From Arctopsyche grandis (taxonomy: Eukaryota > Arthropoda > Insecta > Trichoptera > Hydropsychidae), in the NCBI RefSeq assembly GCF_051622035.1, contig NC_135361.1:27149205-27213204 (forward strand): DNA of 64,000 nucleotides. The letters are read 5' to 3'. Both the position numbers and the translations under genes were made by a program. Shown here one piece after another: positions 1 through 10,452 of the stretch. Positions within the stretch are counted from its first letter, which is position 1, and every line of letters starts with the position of its first letter. The notes beneath the pieces were generated by a model that was not told the origin of the DNA, ran no database searches, and saw nothing but the letters and a program-made list of their open reading frames with translations.

Positions 1-1190
1 ACATCTAGGCTAAGTTCGTTCATTAAGTGAACTATTTCAAGTGTGATAGTTTCTGGAGTTTCATCAAAATTTATATCACCCATCATTTGTGGGCATAGTT
101 TTCTCCATGAACCTTTCATTGTTGACTCTTTTATTTCAGCCCACGCGTCTCCAATATTGTTTGTTGCGTTCCATATGTTATAATTCCTCCAGAAATCTTT
201 TAATGTGGGCCCACCTTCCATGTCAGTTGTCTTGATGGCCTGATTCATTATCGACCTCATATAATATCGTTTAAACGTAGCTATCACTGTTTGGTCCATG
301 GGTTGTATGAGAGTCCTGTAGCATTATCTAAGATTAATAATATTTTAAATGGTAAATTATTAACTTCACAATATTGCTTTACTGCTGGTACGAAATGTGA
401 AGTGAACCAATCTTTAAATATTAAAGCAGTAACCCAGGCTTTTTTATTTGATTTCCAAATGACTGGAAGCAATTTTTATCTTTCCCTTTCAATGCTCTAG
501 GATTTTCTGCTTGATAAATTAACATTGGAATCAATTTTAAATCACCAGCTAAATTTCCACCAAGAAGCAATCGGTTTTTAGAAGGTTTATGGCCAGGGGC
601 AACTGATTCTTCCTTTGATAAGAATGTACGATTAGGCATCTTCTTCCAAAATAAATCAGTCTCATCTACATTGAATATTTGACTAGAGGAATATTCACCA
701 TCTTCAATAATTTTGGACAATGAGGAAATAAAGTCTTTTGCAGCATCTTCATCCGCATCAGCTGATTCTCCAGTGAATTTAATATTGTGTAAAGAAAATC
801 TTGTTTTAAAAATTGAAAACCAGCCGTGACTTGCATGAAACACCGTGTTAGAATCTTCTTTTAGTCTAGCCTTCCAATCCTTATGCAAACTAAGAGCTCT
901 AGCTTGAATTATTGAAGTACTCAGAGGGATGTTTTTTGATTTTGGTCACTTATGCAATAAGACAAAGATTTCTCCATTTCATCCATCATTATGCCGTGCA
1001 GGATGTAACACTTTTCACAGTACGGGCTCGTTCATACGCATTTCATAGTGCAACAGGGAATGGAGGAGAGGGAAACAATTGCACGCAAACAAAAATTTTT
1101 GCATTATCACCAAAAAAAAACGATTTTTTAAAAATGTGCGAAATAGCGAATTGTGCGAAAGTCGAATGTGCGAAAGTTGAGGTCCGCCTG
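1..1190 (-). pseudogene. Tigger/pogo-type DDE transposase, decayed, 5' end of element at 1190
   Basis: The minus strand encodes a broken pogo/Tigger (CENP-B-like) transposase. Recognisable blocks are the N-terminal helix-turn-helix tail near 830-920, the DDE catalytic start FNVDETDLFWKKMP near 640-690, GGNLAGDLKLIPMLIYQAENPRALKG near 500-590, then LPVIWKSNKKAW and ILLILDNA near 330-470, and QPMDQTVIATFKRYYMR near 240-300, continuing out of the window at base 1. At least two frame changes (near 470-480 and 300-330) separate these blocks, so no intact protein is possible. The element terminus is visible at 1190 (inverted-repeat-like GGTCCGCCTG followed by TA, the target dinucleotide of the Tc1/mariner/pogo group). 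Family assignment is from motif recognition. The other terminus lies outside the window. Confidence 0.85.
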
Positions 1191-1233
1191 TATTTTGTTT
1201 TCAAAACAATTTTTTTGTTTTTATGTATTTAGA

Positions 1234-1633
1234 CGGTCTCCGTGACGAGACAGAATGTTAAATTACAGAAAACGCAAATATCGGAAGGCAAAGATCGAAA
1301 ATCGAAAGATCTTAAGTCGAAAGATCAAAACAAAATGGTGCATGGTAAACGGTACATACTCACTTAATTTGCGCGAGCAGGATACAACAGGAACAAGAGG
1401 AACAGGCTTTTCCTCCCGTATTAATGTGCGCGCGCAGAATACGGGAGGAAAAGCATGTTCCTCTTGTTTCTGTTATATCCTGCTCGCGCAAATTAAGCGA
1501 GTATGTACGTGAGTATGTACCGTTTACCATGCACCATTTTTTTTTTGGCCTTAAGATCTTTCGATTTTCGATCTTTGCCTTTCGATATTTGTATTTTCTG
1601 TAATTTAACATTCTGTCTCGTCACGTAGACCCG
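1234..1633. mobile_element. Foldback MITE, family FB, copy 1 (400 bp)
   Basis: Almost the whole element is one palindrome: CGGTCTCCGTGACGAGAC at the left is mirrored by GTCTCGTCACGTAGACCCG at the right, with arms of about 190 bp meeting near 1430. It is flanked by a perfect 8-bp direct repeat TATTTAGA (1226-1233 and 1634-1641), a target-site duplication. An 8-bp duplication fits hAT or P-type transposases; no coding capacity. The open frames inside are by-products of the palindrome. Confidence 0.9.
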
Positions 1634-1641
1634 TATTTAGA

Positions 1642-1995
1642 CCACTTTAAGTACAAAACTTCAGGTAGTTTTTTTAATAAAATAATAAAATTGATCGGCC
1701 ATTCTATAAAATGTATTTAAATAAATGGTAATAAGAGCTATGTAGGTATGTATGTATATTGAAAATTATAATTTTATGTAGATTTGTTGTGTTTAAATCC
1801 AAAGTTTCTACATATACCGATAATTACTTTTTTCTTCACACATAATAGTATTTTAAATTTATAAATACACATAAATACTTCCAAAACCACTTTTTCTATT
1901 TTTTTCAGTGCCAAATGTAGAGAAATGAGATTTGTTGGGAAAGAAGGAGTTACTGTGTAAGATCAAATTTGCACATAGCACAGACAATGAAATCC
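1642..1995. other. AT-rich intergenic stretch
   Basis: No supported gene or recognisable element; poly-A/T runs and short tatg microsatellite only. Confidence 0.5.
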
Positions 1996-2085
1996 TTAAC
2001 CGCTTAGACGCCCAGCTGACGCGCTGAGCGTATGATTGATACGGCTGTTTGCGCCTTAAGGCGCTTTGGGCAGCTAAGCGGTTAA
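1996..2085. mobile_element. 90-bp TTAA-flanked MITE (piggyBac-like)
   Basis: TTAA at both ends (1996-1999 and 2082-2085) encloses about 25-bp inverted repeats beginning CCGCTTAG and ending CTAAGCGG, with matching CGCCCAG/TTGGGC blocks. TTAA duplication is the hallmark of piggyBac-group transposition. Too short to code. Confidence 0.7.
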
Positions 2086-2217
2086 ATGTCCATTCAATAC
2101 TGAGAGATAGCAATCAAGTTAACTGGAACACAATCTCAGAATGTTTGGAGAAAATTTTCAAAAATTCTAAAACCAGTAGGAAAAAAGTCTGTGAGGTGTC
2201 TAGAAGTTAGAAAAATC

Positions 2218-2581
2218 CGATGCGGTGCAAACGATCGACAAGCGCCAGACAGACCGAACCACAGATTAACTGTACGTGTACCTTATGCGTGCGCACTGCT
2301 CGCACTTACACTAAGCGAAATCTACCCGAAGTCCCGACATACCTACCCTGTGTACGTTATGTGCTTCTGATACTTTAGTTCCTTATTAAACTCGCCAGAA
2401 AGATCCAACTCAATTTTAATAATTACCATTTTAATAATTGCATCTGTGCACATCGAAAGGTTACTCGTCATCCGATGTGCAATCTATCATTCGTGAAGTC
2501 GAGAATTGCGTTTAAAGCAGCCATCCAGTTAATCTGTGATTCAGTCTGTCTGGCGCTTGTCGATCGTTTGCACCAAACCCG
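2218..2581. mobile_element. MITE family M2, copy 1 (364 bp)
   Basis: Ends are inverted: CGATGCGGTGCAAACGATCG at left, CGATCGTTTGCACCAAACCCG at right, continuing for about 50 bp of near-perfect inverted repeat. Flanked by 8-bp repeats GAAAAATC/GAAAAAAC (one mismatch). Other copies at 12849, 14739 and a rearranged one at 7510. Confidence 0.85.
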
Positions 2582-2796
2582 GAAAAAACACATGAAAGGT
2601 TTCTTTTGGAAGTACGTACTATTTATAAGAAACCCCAGACCATCATTAGATTAGAAGTAAAATTAACAATGGGAAGCAAGTAAATTGAAAACATCACAAA
2701 TAGAAATCATATTTTATTTTTATTTTTCATAATTATACACTGAAGGTCATATAATCGATTGATTGTGCATATAATCTCATATTAATACATTAATCA

Positions 2797-4098
2797 CTAT
2801 GGTGCATAAGAAGTCATATCAATGTTGTTGTAAATCAATTGTTCATCAACCCATTCCCTGAGAGCACCTACGTGTGCGTATACTCCAGGTATTCCCTTTT
2901 CTCCGCAGCCTATTCCCCATGCAACAATGCCGGATAGCATATAATGATCTGGCTTTCCCTGAAAAATTCATATGAAACATATTTAAACAAATCAAAACAT
3001 TTTTATATAACAACGGCGTACAATACTTACTGGTATGGGGCACATAAGTGGTGATCCTCCATCACCTTTGCACGTGTCTTTTCCTGGTTCTCCACCGGCG
3101 CATATGAATGAACGATTCAACTCGAATTTGGAACCGAGTCTTGTTGTTCTTAGATCCCGTTGACACTTCTTCCTATCAACGATTGGCAGCTCAGCCTAAT
3201 AAAATAAAATATACATATACAATTTCAGCAAAATGATGTGCAACTACATATATGAAATTGAATATGTAAATATGTACATATCTAAATAATTTAACAGTAT
3301 CGTATTAAAAATAAATTAAAGATAAAGGTTTATTAAATAGATTGACTATTTTTTTCGAATTGTTTGAACTGTTTTTCGCATTAATAATTTTGCGAAAAGG
3401 GCTACGGAGTGCGATATGTGAAGTCATTGATGGAATATTTGCAAGGCTGGGCGATGACGATGATGTAATGTCGTAGCAAGGAAAGCTTTTCATCCAAACC
3501 CAAAAAAAAACGTATGTGCAGCAGAATAGACTAGTGGTAGCATATAATCAGTCAATCAATCAATTTAACGTCGTCAGCAAACAAGAGACATGATGCATTA
3601 CATAAAACTCTAGGGAGGTTATTAATAAGAATTGTAAATAGTAATGGGCCTAAAGTGGATCCCTGAGTAACACCAGATCGAGTAAAAAATGAAGGAGATT
3701 CATAAATATAAATATATAAATATAAATATATAAATATAAATATATAAATATATAAATATATAAATATATAAATATATAAATATATAAATATATAAATATA
3801 TAAATATATAAATATATAAATATATAAATATATAAATATATAAATATATAAATATATAAATATATAAATATATAAATATATAAATATATAAATATATAAA
3901 TATATAAATATATAAATATATAAATATATAAATATATAAATATATAAATATATAAATATATAAATATATAAATATATAAATATATAAATATATAAATATA
4001 TAAATATATAAATATATAAATATATAAATATATAAATACATAAATATATAAATATATAAATATATAAATATATAAATATATAAATATATAAATATATA

Positions 4099-4158
<60 letters not shown>

Positions 4159-7100
4159 TATGCAGTGCCGGCCTTAAACCCATTGGCGCCCTCCGGCAAT
4201 TTTTTCTGAACACCCTTAGAAAAAAATTTCGCCTTTGGCGCTCTAATCTAAAATTTTGTATGGCTTTTGGCGCTCTAATTTTAAATTTTAAAGCGCATTT
4301 GGCGCATCGAGCGGCGCCCTAATTTATTTGGCGCCCTTGGGCGCCGCCTGACCCAGCCCCCCCCTAAAACCGGCACTGCATATAATGCTTTGAACAAAGT
4401 GGTCACGGGTTCAAATCCTACTGATTTCTACTGGCCAGATCTTGGATTTCTGACTACAGTCAGATCTTTCCCTATCAGAGTTTGCTAATTTATCTGATTT
4501 TTATTGAAACGGTTCCAACAAATTGACAACTTTATCCATTTTCTCGCAAATCTTCGCTGAATTGTATAAAATGCTGCTAATTTACAAATTTAGTCATAAA
4601 TGCTTCTGTAGATGTTAATTAATATGTATTTACTTTGTATAATAATATTTATTTATTTAATTTATTATTTTAAAATAATAACAACAATAAAATGACCAGT
4701 GTGACCTGACAGGTTGCCCTAAAGCGTCACACCGGTCTTTGTGTCAAATATAAAATGTTTCTGGCCAAGAAGGCGCGTTAGGGTTACCTTTGAGGCCTTC
4801 CTGGTATAAATGAAAAATAAAATAAAGGACAAAATAAAATATCTAGAACAGACGATGTTTCATTTTTAACGTAACTTATTATAACATCAGTGTATGGCTT
4901 TGATATACGTATGTATGTTATAGACAGTAAAATCAACACAACCTAAACATACAGACAGTAAAAAAATATATAAAGCAGATACTAAAATTTTTGTCCAATT
5001 AGAAATCTCATTAAAATGATAGTAGGGGTGGACTTAAACTTTTTACCGACCTATTAAACAGATTTAATTAGATTTCAATTTGACTATGTATTTATAGGGA
5101 ATTGTGTGAATTGTTGACTATGTATTTATAATATTGTTCATGACAGTCATTGAAAAATGTGCTAAATGTCCTCAAGGAAAAGATGCACACTGATCAACAC
5201 GTGTACCTTTTTGAGAATAACTTGATATTTTCCCTCTGCTCCAAAGGTGTCTTTGCCCCAACCGGATGAAAAGCACCGTGCATTTGGAGGCTCGATACCA
5301 GCCGGAGGCAGACAGACATATCCAATGTTTTCCATATCTTCTACTGGCTTGTCCAAAATCAGCATAGCGATATCGTTAAACAAAGATCCTATAATATTGG
5401 ATAATTTAAGTATTTATGTACATAGATAAAGGAAACAATATATACATTGGCCTTTGTAACAGCCATCATCCTCTTGGAAAAATATAATACACATTAACGC
5501 TAATCGACAGTATTGTTACGTACACTCGGATTAGGCCGAGTAAGTGCAATCGGATTAGGCCGAGTAGCATCCCAGAGACTGTGTGACCGTTATAATTGGT
5601 TTCGAGGATTATCTCCCCCGAATGCACTTAGCGGGGGTAGCGGTCTCATTCCGGTAGAGTTCTTAGAACCGACAGCGGCAGCGTGGGATACTTCCGTGGC
5701 ACATCTAGTACGTGACCATAACAATAGGTAAACAAATCGGACGTCGAAGATGCCCTGAGAGACCTGCCCCTTATAAGGTGGTACTTAGGCGATATCAAGA
5801 CATTCTGGACGGAGCACTGCCAGTGCGTGCATCTCCTTAATCATCAATAAATGCTGTGAAACGACTGTTGGCCTTTTACTTGGATCCTCCACCCACCCCT
5901 ACGCAACAATATCTTATGAATAATATAATATACTATAATAATTATGAATAATATAATTGATGTACCGGCAAGGTAATGAGAATGCTTGATTATTTTAACG
6001 ACTTCTCTGTCCTGGTGAGGGAAAATTTCATTTTTGGTTTGAGTGTCCCATTCACCAGCGCGGACCTTAAGTTTCCATGGCGCCAAGGTAATATTTTTTG
6101 GAGTCACGCTGTGAGCAGCAGTCAGTACGACCTTCGGATGAATTAATGAACCACCGCCGACGTAGACGTTCAGGTTGTGTCCTTGATTAGCTACAGGCTC
6201 CTCCCTAAAAACGATGGTTTATATATGTACATATGTAGCTTAGCATTTTTTACCAGTAAAGCAGTTCTCATTTTCCTTTATCCCTTTGAATGCTGACCAA
6301 TGCAGATCGGCGTCTTGCCAACAAGTGCATGGGTATGAAAAACGCAGTTGGCGTTGGTTTTTAGCATGTACAAAGTTAACAAAAATACTACCCGCTAAGC
6401 CTTCCCAAGTATGTAGCATTGAAATAAAAATACATTGAACACGCGTCGTGTAATCCGTGATATTCATTTATCAACTTTTATTAATACTGATTTACACCAG
6501 AATTTTTCGATGGAAATCCCTAACTGCTGAATATTTTAGATTGTGGCTTGGCATTTAGATTGTGAGCATTACATTTTAACAACAATGAAGAAGATGGAAC
6601 TAGTTTTATTATAATAGATTCTTTTGTTTATTTTATATTGTTGCAAAATATATTAGAGAGTTTAAACACACCTTTACAAAACTCGAAATCTTCGACGTGA
6701 GTTATTTATTTATTTAATAGTTTTGGACCATTGTGGCATTACAGGAAGAATCTAATGCGCCACAATGTCCTACATTTGAAAAATATATAAAAACATGATA
6801 TAAAAACAAGTAAACTGTAAATAAAGGAAAAAAGCAAAAGCAGAAAACATGGTAAATAAAATAATAACAAAAAAAAAAGTAACAAAAGGAAAATAATACA
6901 TTATTCAGAGAGAAAAAAAAATAACAAAAGTGTAAAAAACAAAAATAAAATCCATAAATCCCATTCTTTGTTTACACTGAACAAAATTAAAATAGTATAT
7001 AAAAATGTACAAAGGAGAAAGAAAAAGTAAAACAAAATATGAATAAAAAATAAAATCACAAGTTATCTAGGGTAGTGATCTAGGGTTTGTTTGGATTAAC

Positions 7101-8230
7101 TACAATTTTTTATTTCTAAATAATTCTAGTTGGAAATATTAGAAAAGACGTCAGCACTCAAAGAGTTAAGGATTAACTGGATGTGGTTTATTTAAGTAAA
7201 GCAACTCACACGATTTCATTTTTGACGCTATACTATTCTCAAACTATAAAAGTGGGTTAGTTCAAACAGGCAAAACTAAATCCAATTGAAGTATTTAATT
7301 TATAAAATATTATACTTTTGGATATGCAGAATTCTTTATCTTTCCATAATCAATAACTAATAATTCGGTCATGCTGCTTTTAGCATTCTTGGAATAAGCT
7401 TTATAATAAATACGTATTATATATTATATAATGTGCTATCTAGAATTCTATACAATAAGAAGAGGTTCTATCAAGGCCGTCACGAATCACATTAATTAAC
7501 AATCGAGACGGGCTTAACAACAGAACGGCAGCTTTACACGTAATTCTCGTTTTCTCGAATGATAGATTGCACATCAGATGACGAGTAACCTTTCGATGTG
7601 CACAGATGCAATTATTAAAATTGAGTTGGATCTTTCTGGCGAGTTTAATAAGGCAAGATTCGGAACTTATCGAATCTTGCCTTATTAAACTCGCCTGAAA
7701 GATCCAACTCAATTTTAATAATTACCATTTTAATAATTGCATCTGTGCACATCGAAAGGTAACCCGTCATCTGATGTTCAATCTATCATACGAGAAGATG
7801 AGAATTGCATTTAAAGCAGCCGTCCGTTAATCTGTCGTTCAATTTGTCTGGCGATTTTAGAGCGGATGCACTGCATCCATCGAGACAGGTCTGTTGCCAG
7901 AACTATCAATTAAGGAAAGCAAGAATAATAAAAATGAAACATACATAGATGGGCTTTTCTTCTGTATATCAACCATTTAAAAATACCAATGCTTACATAC
8001 ATACCTCAAAATGGCGACCATCCAAGGGAATTCTCCAAATTGGGCTTCGTTGTCTTTGTCGCCTTTGATTCTGAAACCCACTCCATCTTGGTTTATCATA
8101 CCACAACCTCCAATACCACGATTTGTCGGTGGTGGTGGAGTTATCTTTTCTACTACGATTCCTCCTGTGCCACAGCAAATGTCCATGTATTGGGCGCATG
8201 GACTTTCTTCGTTTATTCTGTACAACAATC

Positions 8231-8262
<32 letters not shown>

Positions 8263-10451
8263 GTACATATGTACATATGTAGTCATTAACAAACATTCGT
8301 AGAAAAAGTTTAAAGTATATATGTACATAAAATTGAATTCAAAAGTTTTCCTATGAATGCGTAATTCTGATTTTTGATTGCTAAATATGAACCTTGAATG
8401 TTGTGAAATGCTGAGAAGAATTCATCATAGTCATGTGTGTATATAAATATATGTAGTTATGTATGAGTATGTGTATGTATGTTAATGCAATTTAAAAACG
8501 CAAACAGGTTAGGTGAAGATTTAGTAAGGACTATAATATTATTGTCAGAGTTATCTTATATGAAATCAATTTGTTGAAGTTTTTTTAGTGTTGTTTAAAA
8601 GATTTTTTTGTGTCAATTAATTCGAACGTTTTAATGTTATTATTTTTTTGTTGTCTAATTTTAATGATGACTATTGATTCGTGCTGCAGATTAGAATTCT
8701 ACGAATTAAAATAAAACAAATCTTGAAGTAAATAAAAAAATAAGTATACCTGATGTCTATCAATCCCACACCATCGCTGATAATAGTATTATTTTCACTG
8801 CACAAGTAATACGGAACACATTCTCCCGGTTGGTTGTTGTTTGTTGTGCATTCATTAGTATTGGATTCTACGCAAACGACAAAAATCAGTCAGATATCAA
8901 GCACTTCGTTGTTAACAGGTTGATACTAGGGATTGCGAAAATAACGGAATTTCCGATACCGGTATTATTAAAATAAAATAGAACGATACCGGTATTTTAT
9001 TTTAATTAAGTAATTTTTAGTAAAAAAAAATGCTTCCGATATCCCGAGCACCGTTTGCATGTTTCAACATGCTTATTGAAAAATACACCAAATCCAAACA
9101 TTCAAATACAGTATAAAATTTTCGGGTATAAAACTGTAAAGTAGGTACGTCCCACGTATAAAGGATTATTATGTTTCGTAGATACTAGTGCTCCGACTTA
9201 AGCTTATCACATATCCAATCATTGCTCACTGGAGATGCAAACAAAGAGTCAACCATCAGCTAGGGAATTAGTTGTTGTTGAAAGACAAATATTATATATA
9301 TTTTTTCCCGGTCTCCGTCATGGGACCGAAAGTGAAACGCCCGAAATCGCAAATATCGGAAGGCAAAAATCGAAAGATCTTAAGTCGAAAGATCAAAAAA
9401 AAAAGGGTGCATGGTAAACGGTACTATGTATATATAATATATATATGAGTGGCATGCGGTGAAATTATCTCTCTTTTTGTCATACAGCCTTGTTTAATGT
9501 GCGCGCGCAGTATATGGGAGGAAAAGCCTGTTCCTCTTGTTCCTGTTGTATCCTGCTCGCGCAAATTAAGTGAGTATGTACGACGGGGGGGAGAGACCTT
9601 TTGTTTTTTATCTTTCGACTTAAGATCTTTCGATTTTCGATCTTTGCCTTCCGATATTTGCATTTTCGGACGTTTCACTTTCGGTCCCGTGAGGTAAACC
9701 CGTAATTAAAAAAAAACCACTTTATAGTAAACGTTTTCTTATTTAAATTAAAATTGAAAAAGTTTGCGAACTTGAGACACATTGTAAGGGGGCCACGATA
9801 CCGAAAATGTTTCCGAACATTGTATTTAACGATATGTATCGGAATACAGTAAAAATAAAACAATTTTACATGCGTGTGATGTGATAAAATAAAGAGAGAT
9901 CGAAAACAATTCATAAAATAATAACTTGCTCAATATCACGTATGCAAGATATACATATATCGGTATATACCGGTATCGATAGTTTCGGTATTGCAATCCC
10001 TAGTTGATTCATATGTAATCGTTTGCAGTATGTGTACATTCATATGTTACTAAACAGATCCAAGAGACAAGATGGGGTCCGAAAAAGAAATTACAAAAAA
10101 TTGATTTTTTTTTTTTATTTTTTAATACAAAATTACAAAATTTTATAATAGATTTGCCTGCAACGCTGTTTACTACAATTTTTTTCTTTTATATATGTAT
10201 AATAATTTGTTTTTTAGTTCGAATAGATAGGCGTTTATGGCCAGACCCGGTTGTTACGAAAGTGGTAACGACAATTGTGTATACTCACGAGACCCAGCTG
10301 GATTATAATTGGGTGCTTGTCCTACTGCGTTTATATTGGGTTTTTGGGTATTGAGTGCATTAATAAGAGAGTCCAAATCACCTCCTTGTGGTGCTCCAAT
10401 GACTCCAACAACCACGAACCCGCATATTAGGAAGACAGCCTTCCAATACAT
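2797..10451 (-). CDS. Gene 1: CLIP-domain serine protease homologue (PPAF-2-like), 413 aa, 7 coding exons
   Basis: Secreted, catalytically inactive trypsin-like protein; family members act as cofactors of prophenoloxidase activation in haemolymph. Coding exons on the minus strand, in order: 10451-10289, 8867-8750, 8217-8005, 6204-5966, 5388-5207, 3195-3031, 2958-2797. All introns are GT-AG, phases 1,2,2,1,0,0, and the sum is exactly 414 codons including TAG. Residues 1-20 are a signal peptide ([12 protein letters not shown]...), then a low-complexity linker, a six-Cys CLIP domain across exons 2-3 (GECVPYYLC...SPC...DICC), a proline linker and a protease-like domain from GVGFRIKG. Triad: His196 and Asp250 present, Ser replaced by Gly351 (motif KGDGGSPL). 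Gly181 and Ser197 replace the two cysteines flanking the His loop that genes 2 and 4 keep. AATAAA lies about 80 nt past the stop. Start ATG follows an acceptor by one base, so a 5' noncoding exon exists, probably at 12.5 kb. Introns carry MITEs, LTR, SINE and hAT insertions. Confidence 0.9.
3549..3704 (-). pseudogene. LINE reverse transcriptase fragment
   Basis: The minus strand reads [20 protein letters not shown] and, shortly after, [11 protein letters not shown]: the conserved GxxQGS and FADD catalytic blocks of a Jockey/R1-group reverse transcriptase. Only about 45 codons remain. It abuts the octamer array and lies inside the 830-bp insertion in the SINE. Confidence 0.75.
3705..4160. repeat. 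Octanucleotide (TAAATATA)n array followed by (TA)n
   Basis: About 50 tandem copies of TAAATATA (3705-4110) with few substitutions, grading into about 45 bp of TA dinucleotides. Long Tyr/Ile/Phe open frames on the minus strand are artefacts of the repeat. Confidence 0.95.
4163..4378. mobile_element. hAT-type MITE, 216 bp, CAGTGCCGG ends
   Basis: Left end CAGTGCCGGCCTTAAACCC and right end TAAAACCGGCACTG are inverted. The interior repeats ggcgc...gcgcc. CAGTGCCGG ends are typical of a hAT MITE group; a related 747-bp element is at 60482. Confidence 0.75.
5514..5908 (+). mobile_element. Solo LTR (LTR-A), 395 bp
   Basis: Begins TGTTACG and ends CGCAACA (TG...CA). Contains the block ctgccagtgcgtgcatctcc and an AATAAA near 5846. 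A reverse-orientation copy sits at 34015-34451 and a decayed partial copy at 62185-62480. No internal retroelement sequence adjoins it. Lies in intron 4 of gene 1. No clear target duplication seen here. Confidence 0.75.
6278..7169. mobile_element. Degenerate piggyBac-like element with nested SINE2
   Basis: Left end TTAT CCCTTTGAATG (6278) and right end CACTCAAAGAG TTAA (7169) match the ends of the element at 57703-58250. Interior block aacaacaatgaagaagatgg encodes the [10 protein letters not shown] remnant of a piggyBac transposase. SINE2-like sequence (from 6704) interrupts it. It lies in intron 3 of gene 1. Confidence 0.7.
6704..7060 (-). mobile_element. SINE2-type repeat, minus orientation
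   Basis: Reading the minus strand: a stem GGACATTGTGGC, loop GCAT...CCTGTAAT, stem GCCACAATGGTCC and a (TAAA)n tail ending near 6704. A second copy is at 42424-42690. The A-rich stretch 6790-7060 probably belongs to it, but its 5' end is unclear. Confidence 0.6.
7510..7850. mobile_element. MITE M2, head-to-head dimer of the right half
   Basis: Bases about 7530-7670 are the reverse complement of about 7680-7830. Each arm matches the right part of the M2 consensus (tcgcc tgaaagatccaactc... gcacatcgaaaggt). The outer ends have diverged from the CGATGCGG terminus. Intron 3 of gene 1. Confidence 0.75.
8927..10002. mobile_element. hAT-like element (TAGGGATTGC ends), 1.08 kb
   Basis: Inverted ends TAGGGATTGCGAAAAT and ATTGCAATCCCTA with repeated ATACCGGTAT motifs near both ends. 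Flanked by GTTGATAC/GTTGATTC (8 bp, one mismatch). Foldback element FB copy 2 is nested at 9309-9702. No transposase frame seen. Intron 1 of the coding region of gene 1. Confidence 0.8.
9309..9702. mobile_element. Foldback MITE FB, copy 2 (diverged)
   Basis: CGGTCTCCGTCATGGGACC at left is mirrored by GGTCCCGTGAGGTAAACCCG at right. The interior has the same gatcgaaagatc and gcgcgcgcag blocks as copies 1 and 3. A clean 8-bp duplication is not visible. Confidence 0.8.
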
Positions 10452-10452
10452 T

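Larger units (their letters stand above)
3518..4826 (+). mobile_element. tRNA-derived SINE (family SINE1) split by an 830-bp insertion
   Basis: The tRNA-like head (ctagtggtagcatataat) stops at 3548 and the rest of the SINE resumes at 4379. The junctions carry a perfect 8-bp duplication CATATAAT (3541-3548 and 4379-4386), so 3549-4378 is inserted DNA. The body contains the box-B-like GGTTCAAATCC, the family block (tatcagagtttgc, gaaacggttcc) and the terminal hairpin GAAGGCGCG...GCCTTCCTGG, then an A-rich tail. The SINE lies in intron 5 of gene 1. About 60 bp of other sequence (caccggt inverted repeats) interrupts it near 4690-4740. Confidence 0.75.

Noticed and set aside
3552-4213. Long Tyr/Ile/Phe-rich frames
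   Set aside because: Translation of an octamer microsatellite; only the short RT fragment at its left edge is meaningful.
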